Assembly (NCBI RefSeq): GCF_014170305.1
Contig: NZ_LZZT01000024.1
Coordinates: 24,446 to 88,445, forward strand
Reading direction: 5' to 3'
DNA from: Achromobacter sp. UMC71
GTDB taxonomy: Bacteria; Pseudomonadota; Gammaproteobacteria; Burkholderiales; Burkholderiaceae_B
Length of the DNA: 64,000 nucleotides
In this document: piece by piece, positions 61,534 through 64,000 of the stretch
Layout of the letters: the number at the start of each line of letters is the position of its first letter
Numbering within the stretch: position 1 is the first letter of the stretch
Made by a program: the position numbers and the translations under genes
Notes under the pieces: model-generated
The model's input: the letters and a program-made list of their open reading frames with translations, nothing else
What the model was told of the DNA's origin: nothing
Database searches by the model: none

Positions 61534-62940
61534 TCAGCCCTTCATGAAGCGGCCCATGCCCTTCATGCCGCCCATGGCGCGCATCATCTTGGCCATGCCG
61601 CCCTTTTTCATCTGCTTCATCATGCCCTGCATCTGCTCGAACTGCGCCAGCAGGCGGTTGACCTCTTGCACCGGCACGCCCGAACCCGCAGCGATGCGGC
61701 GCTTGCGCGAGGCCTTGATGAGTTCGGGCTTGGCGCGTTCGGCCGCGGTCATGGAATTGAGGATGCCTTCGGTGCGGCGCAGCTGCTTTTCCGCCTGGCC
61801 GCCCTGCAGCTGGCCCGCGGCCTGCTGGAACTGGGCCGGCAGCTTTTCAAGCAGCGAGCCCATGTCGCCCAGTTTCTTCACCTGGCCGAGCTGGTCGCGG
61901 AAGTCGTTCAAGTCGAACTTGTTGCCCGACTTGATCTTGGCCGCCAGCTTTTGCGCTTCGGCGATGTCGATGTTCTTTTGCGCCTGCTCGACCAGGGAGA
62001 CGATGTCGCCCATGCCCAGCACGCGTTGCGCCATGCGCTCGGGGTAGAAAGGTTCGAGCCCGTCGAGCTTTTCCGAGACGCCGACGAACTTGAGCGGCTT
62101 GCCGGTGACGTGGCGCACCGACAGGGCCGCGCCGCCGCGGGCATCGCCATCCAGCTTGGTCAGCACCACGCCGGTCAGCGGCAGGGCCTCGGCGAAGGCG
62201 CGGGCGGTGTTGACCGCATCCTGGCCCTGCATGGCGTCCACCACGAACAGCGTTTCAACCGGCTTGACCAGGTCATGCAGCGCGCGGATTTCGCGCATCA
62301 TGGCTTCGTCGATGCCCAGGCGGCCAGCCGTATCCAGGATCAGGACGTCGTAATGGTGGCGGCGGGCGTGGTCGACCGCGTTGCGGGCGATGTCTTCGGG
62401 CTTCTGGCTGGGATCGGACGGCAGGAAGTCGACGCCGACCTGCGCGGCCACGCTCTTGAGCTGGTCAATGGCGGCCGGACGATAGACGTCGGCGGACACC
62501 ACCAGGACCTTTTTCTTGCCGGTCTTGCGGCCATGCTGGGTATGCTGGCCTTCGGACAGCCAGCGGGCCAGCTTGCCGGTGGTGGTGGTTTTACCCGCGC
62601 CCTGCAGGCCGGCCATGAGAATGACCGCCGGCGGCTGCACGGCCAACGACAGTTCGCCGGAATCGGCGCCCAGGTCGCCGCCCATCAGGGCGGTCAGTTC
62701 CTTGTGGACCACGCCCACCAGGGCCTGGCCGGGGCTGAGGCTGCCGGCGACTTCTTCGCCCAGCGCCTTTTCCTTGACCCGGGCGACGAATTCGCGCACC
62801 ACGGGCAGCGCCACGTCGGCCTCAAGCAGCGCCATGCGCACTTCGCGCAGCATCTCTTGGGTGTTGGCCTCGGTCAGGCGGGCTTCGCCGCGCAGCGTCT
62901 TGACGACGCGCGAAAGGCGTTGAGTTAGGTTATCGAGCAT
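61534..62940 (-). CDS. ffh: Signal recognition particle protein Ffh
   Basis: SRP GTPase of 468 residues that, with 4.5S RNA, targets nascent membrane proteins to the translocon. The N domain spans about 1-90, and the G domain has GLQGAGKTTTTGKLA, DTAGR and TKLDGDARGG. The C-terminal M domain is methionine-rich (FEQMQGMMKQMKKGGMAKMMRAMGGMKGM). It faces the cytochrome assembly gene divergently across 106 bases. Confidence 0.97.
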   Translation of the reverse strand: MLDNLTQRLSRVVKTLRGEARLTEANTQEMLREVRMALLEADVALPVVREFVARVKEKALGEEVAGSLSPGQALVGVVHKELTALMGGDLGADSGELSLAVQPPAVILMAGLQGAGKTTTTGKLARWLSEGQHTQHGRKTGKKKVLVVSADVYRPAAIDQLKSVAAQVGVDFLPSDPSQKPEDIARNAVDHARRHHYDVLILDTAGRLGIDEAMMREIRALHDLVKPVETLFVVDAMQGQDAVNTARAFAEALPLTGVVLTKLDGDARGGAALSVRHVTGKPLKFVGVSEKLDGLEPFYPERMAQRVLGMGDIVSLVEQAQKNIDIAEAQKLAAKIKSGNKFDLNDFRDQLGQVKKLGDMGSLLEKLPAQFQQAAGQLQGGQAEKQLRRTEGILNSMTAAERAKPELIKASRKRRIAAGSGVPVQEVNRLLAQFEQMQGMMKQMKKGGMAKMMRAMGGMKGMGRFMKG

Positions 62941-63046
62941 GAGAGGCGTTTCCGCTTAAACTAGCTGATTGAACGGTGGCCGCAGGCGCGGATTCTGCGC
63001 TTTCCGGTGGTATGCACCCCAAGGCCCCATCCAGACAACGGTTTCT

Positions 63047-63889
63047 ATGTCACTAGGCATTGTATTTCACACAGCGGCTGCCTTGGCGTACGCAGTGCTG
63101 GGAGGATCCCTTTGGGTCCGCCTGGCCGGCGCCGGGGACGTCGAGCACACGGGAAAAATCGCCCGCTTGTGCCTGCTGGGGGCCCTGGTTCTGCATGGAA
63201 TCGGGCTGCAACAATCCATGCTGGCGACCCCGCACCTGTTCATAGGGTGGGCACTGGCCCTGTCCGCCGCCATCTGGCTGGGCATGGTGGTTTTCTGGCT
63301 GGAAAGCCTGCTGGTGCGCATCGACGGCCTGCAATTGCTGCTGCTGCCCGCCGCCACCCTGGCCAGCGGCCTGGCCGCCCTGTTTCCCCAGGGGCAGTTC
63401 GTGCCCCACGCCGACAACCCCTGGCTGCGCGTCCACCTGCTGATCGCCCTGGCGGCCTACGGCCTGATCACCATCGCCGCCCTGCACGCCATGATGATGG
63501 CGCTGCTGGACCGCCACCTGCACCGCCCCCTGGACGCCCCCGCCGAGCGCAGCATCATCGGCCGGGTGCTCGATTCCCAGCCGCCGCTGCTGGTGCAGGA
63601 ACAGCTGCTGTTCCGCATCATCTGGATCGGTTTCGTGGTGCTGACCCTGGCCGTGGGGTCCGGGTCGGTCGCGTCCATGAAGCTGACCGGCATGATTCTT
63701 CCGTTTGACCACAAGACCGTCTTCACCCTGCTGTCCTGGCTGACCTTCGGGGTGCTGCTGGCCGGACGCCATATCTGGGGCTGGCGCGGCCGCGTGGCCC
63801 TGCGCTGGACGCTGACGGGCTTCGGGTTCCTGATCCTGGCCTATACCGGCAGCCGGTTCGTGCTGGAAGTCATTCTGCATCGAGGCTGA
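63047..63889 (+). CDS. Cytochrome c assembly protein (CcsA/YpjD-like)
   Basis: Integral membrane protein of 280 residues with about eight hydrophobic segments, in the CcsA/CcmC-like cytochrome c assembly family. Conserved histidines lie in ARLCLLGALVLHGIG and NPWLRVHLLIALAAYGL, and late in DHKTVFTLLSWLTFGVLLAGRH; such His residues ligate heme. This single protein beside ffh is common in Betaproteobacteria, and its own function is not well defined. The start at MSLGIVFHTAAAL begins a membrane segment; the longer leader is unlikely. Confidence 0.85.
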   Translation: MSLGIVFHTAAALAYAVLGGSLWVRLAGAGDVEHTGKIARLCLLGALVLHGIGLQQSMLATPHLFIGWALALSAAIWLGMVVFWLESLLVRIDGLQLLLLPAATLASGLAALFPQGQFVPHADNPWLRVHLLIALAAYGLITIAALHAMMMALLDRHLHRPLDAPAERSIIGRVLDSQPPLLVQEQLLFRIIWIGFVVLTLAVGSGSVASMKLTGMILPFDHKTVFTLLSWLTFGVLLAGRHIWGWRGRVALRWTLTGFGFLILAYTGSRFVLEVILHRG

Positions 63890-63890
63890 C

Positions 63891-64000
63891 GTGGGCAAGT
63901 TGCTGTTCTGGATCGTCATCATCATCCTGGTGCTATTCGTGGCCCGCATCGCCGGCCGCATGGCCGCCGCCCGCCAGGCTCCGCCCCCCAGCGCCAAGCC
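63891..64000 (+). CDS. PP0621-like small protein (truncated by window end)
   Basis: The first 36 residues of a short protein, starting with GTG one base after the cytochrome assembly stop: one membrane segment (LLFWIVIIILVLFVARIAG) then a basic, Pro/Ala-rich stretch. It resembles PP0621-family proteins, which carry a C-terminal zinc-ribbon-like part that would lie outside the window. The family call is from memory and position. Confidence 0.6.
   Translation, partial: MGKLLFWIVIIILVLFVARIAGRMAAARQAPPPSAK

Noticed and set aside
61441..62928. 495-residue plus-strand ORF opposite ffh
   Set aside because: Shadow of ffh, which has all SRP GTPase motifs.

Overview
This is a high-GC chromosomal window, densely coded on both strands. 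It has the marks of a metabolically versatile betaproteobacterium of the Alcaligenaceae (Achromobacter or Bordetella type). Those marks are three Bug-type (tripartite tricarboxylate) solute receptors, many LysR regulators each beside a small catabolic operon, and a housekeeping end with ffh, a CcsA-like cytochrome assembly gene and a PP0621-like gene. The assignment rests on gene content only. I see no insertion sequence, phage, CRISPR array or rRNA.

Layout. 1-4.7 kb: tricarballylate genes tcuR-tcuA-tcuB plus a LysR regulator. 4.9-7.5 kb: creatinase-like M24 enzyme, GAF protein and Bug receptor. 7.6-10.8 kb: a triheme cytochrome c coupled to a TsdA-like diheme cytochrome, and a GST with a clear terminator. 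11-17.4 kb: a hydantoin-type cluster. An S-methyl-thiohydantoin desulfurase-like (DUF917) protein and an MHS transporter lie on one side of a LysR gene, and a hydantoinase-like amidohydrolase and an N-carbamoylase lie on the other; three matching T-N11-A boxes flank the LysR gene. 17.5-20.4 kb: a membrane protein, an exported esterase, a PL5 alginate lyase-like enzyme and a tiny lipoprotein. 20.4-25.6 kb: a zinc-free-type L36 gene (rpmJ2/ykgO) under a promoter that contains a Zur-box-like palindrome, then gntR-acnD-prpF without prpB or prpC. 25.7-32.2 kb: a large exported unknown, an exported argininosuccinate-lyase-like protein coupled to an orphan RstB-like kinase, a SUKH protein and a LuxR regulator.

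32.3-46.1 kb is the most striking part. Two paralogous catabolic operons each consist of an FAD ring-hydroxylase, an overlapping 66-68-residue protein, a single-domain VOC protein and an FAH-family hydrolase. Each operon is divergent from its own LuxR-type regulator, and each divergent promoter contains the same 20-bp palindrome, TGTCCT-N8-AGGACA. Operon A adds a metallo-beta-lactamase-fold protein with an incomplete metal motif, a maleylacetoacetate-isomerase-like protein, an MHS transporter and a class I fumarase. Operon B has a Bug receptor instead. The gene set suggests para-hydroxylation of an aromatic acid, ring opening by the VOC protein rather than a cupin dioxygenase, cis-trans isomerisation, and hydrolysis to fumarate.

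46.1-50.1 kb: an ABC receptor, BKACE and SDR operon divergent from a Crp-family regulator. 50.2-53.7 kb: hipB with a hipA pseudogene that has lost its kinase core, an RlmN/Cfr-family enzyme and a DUF72 protein. 53.9 kb: tRNA-Gly(CCC). 54-58.3 kb: LysR, class III CoA-transferase, HMG-CoA lyase and Bug receptor, possibly for 3-hydroxy-3-methylglutarate use. 58.4-64 kb: trmB, pip and thiS (no thiG follows), a small glycine-rich protein, kbp/ygaU, ffh, a CcsA-like gene and a truncated PP0621-like gene.

No gene-free stretch exceeds about 220 bases. Starts were moved downstream of the longest ORF wherever a ribosome binding site, signal peptide or domain boundary supported it. All homology calls come from reading motifs; no search was run.
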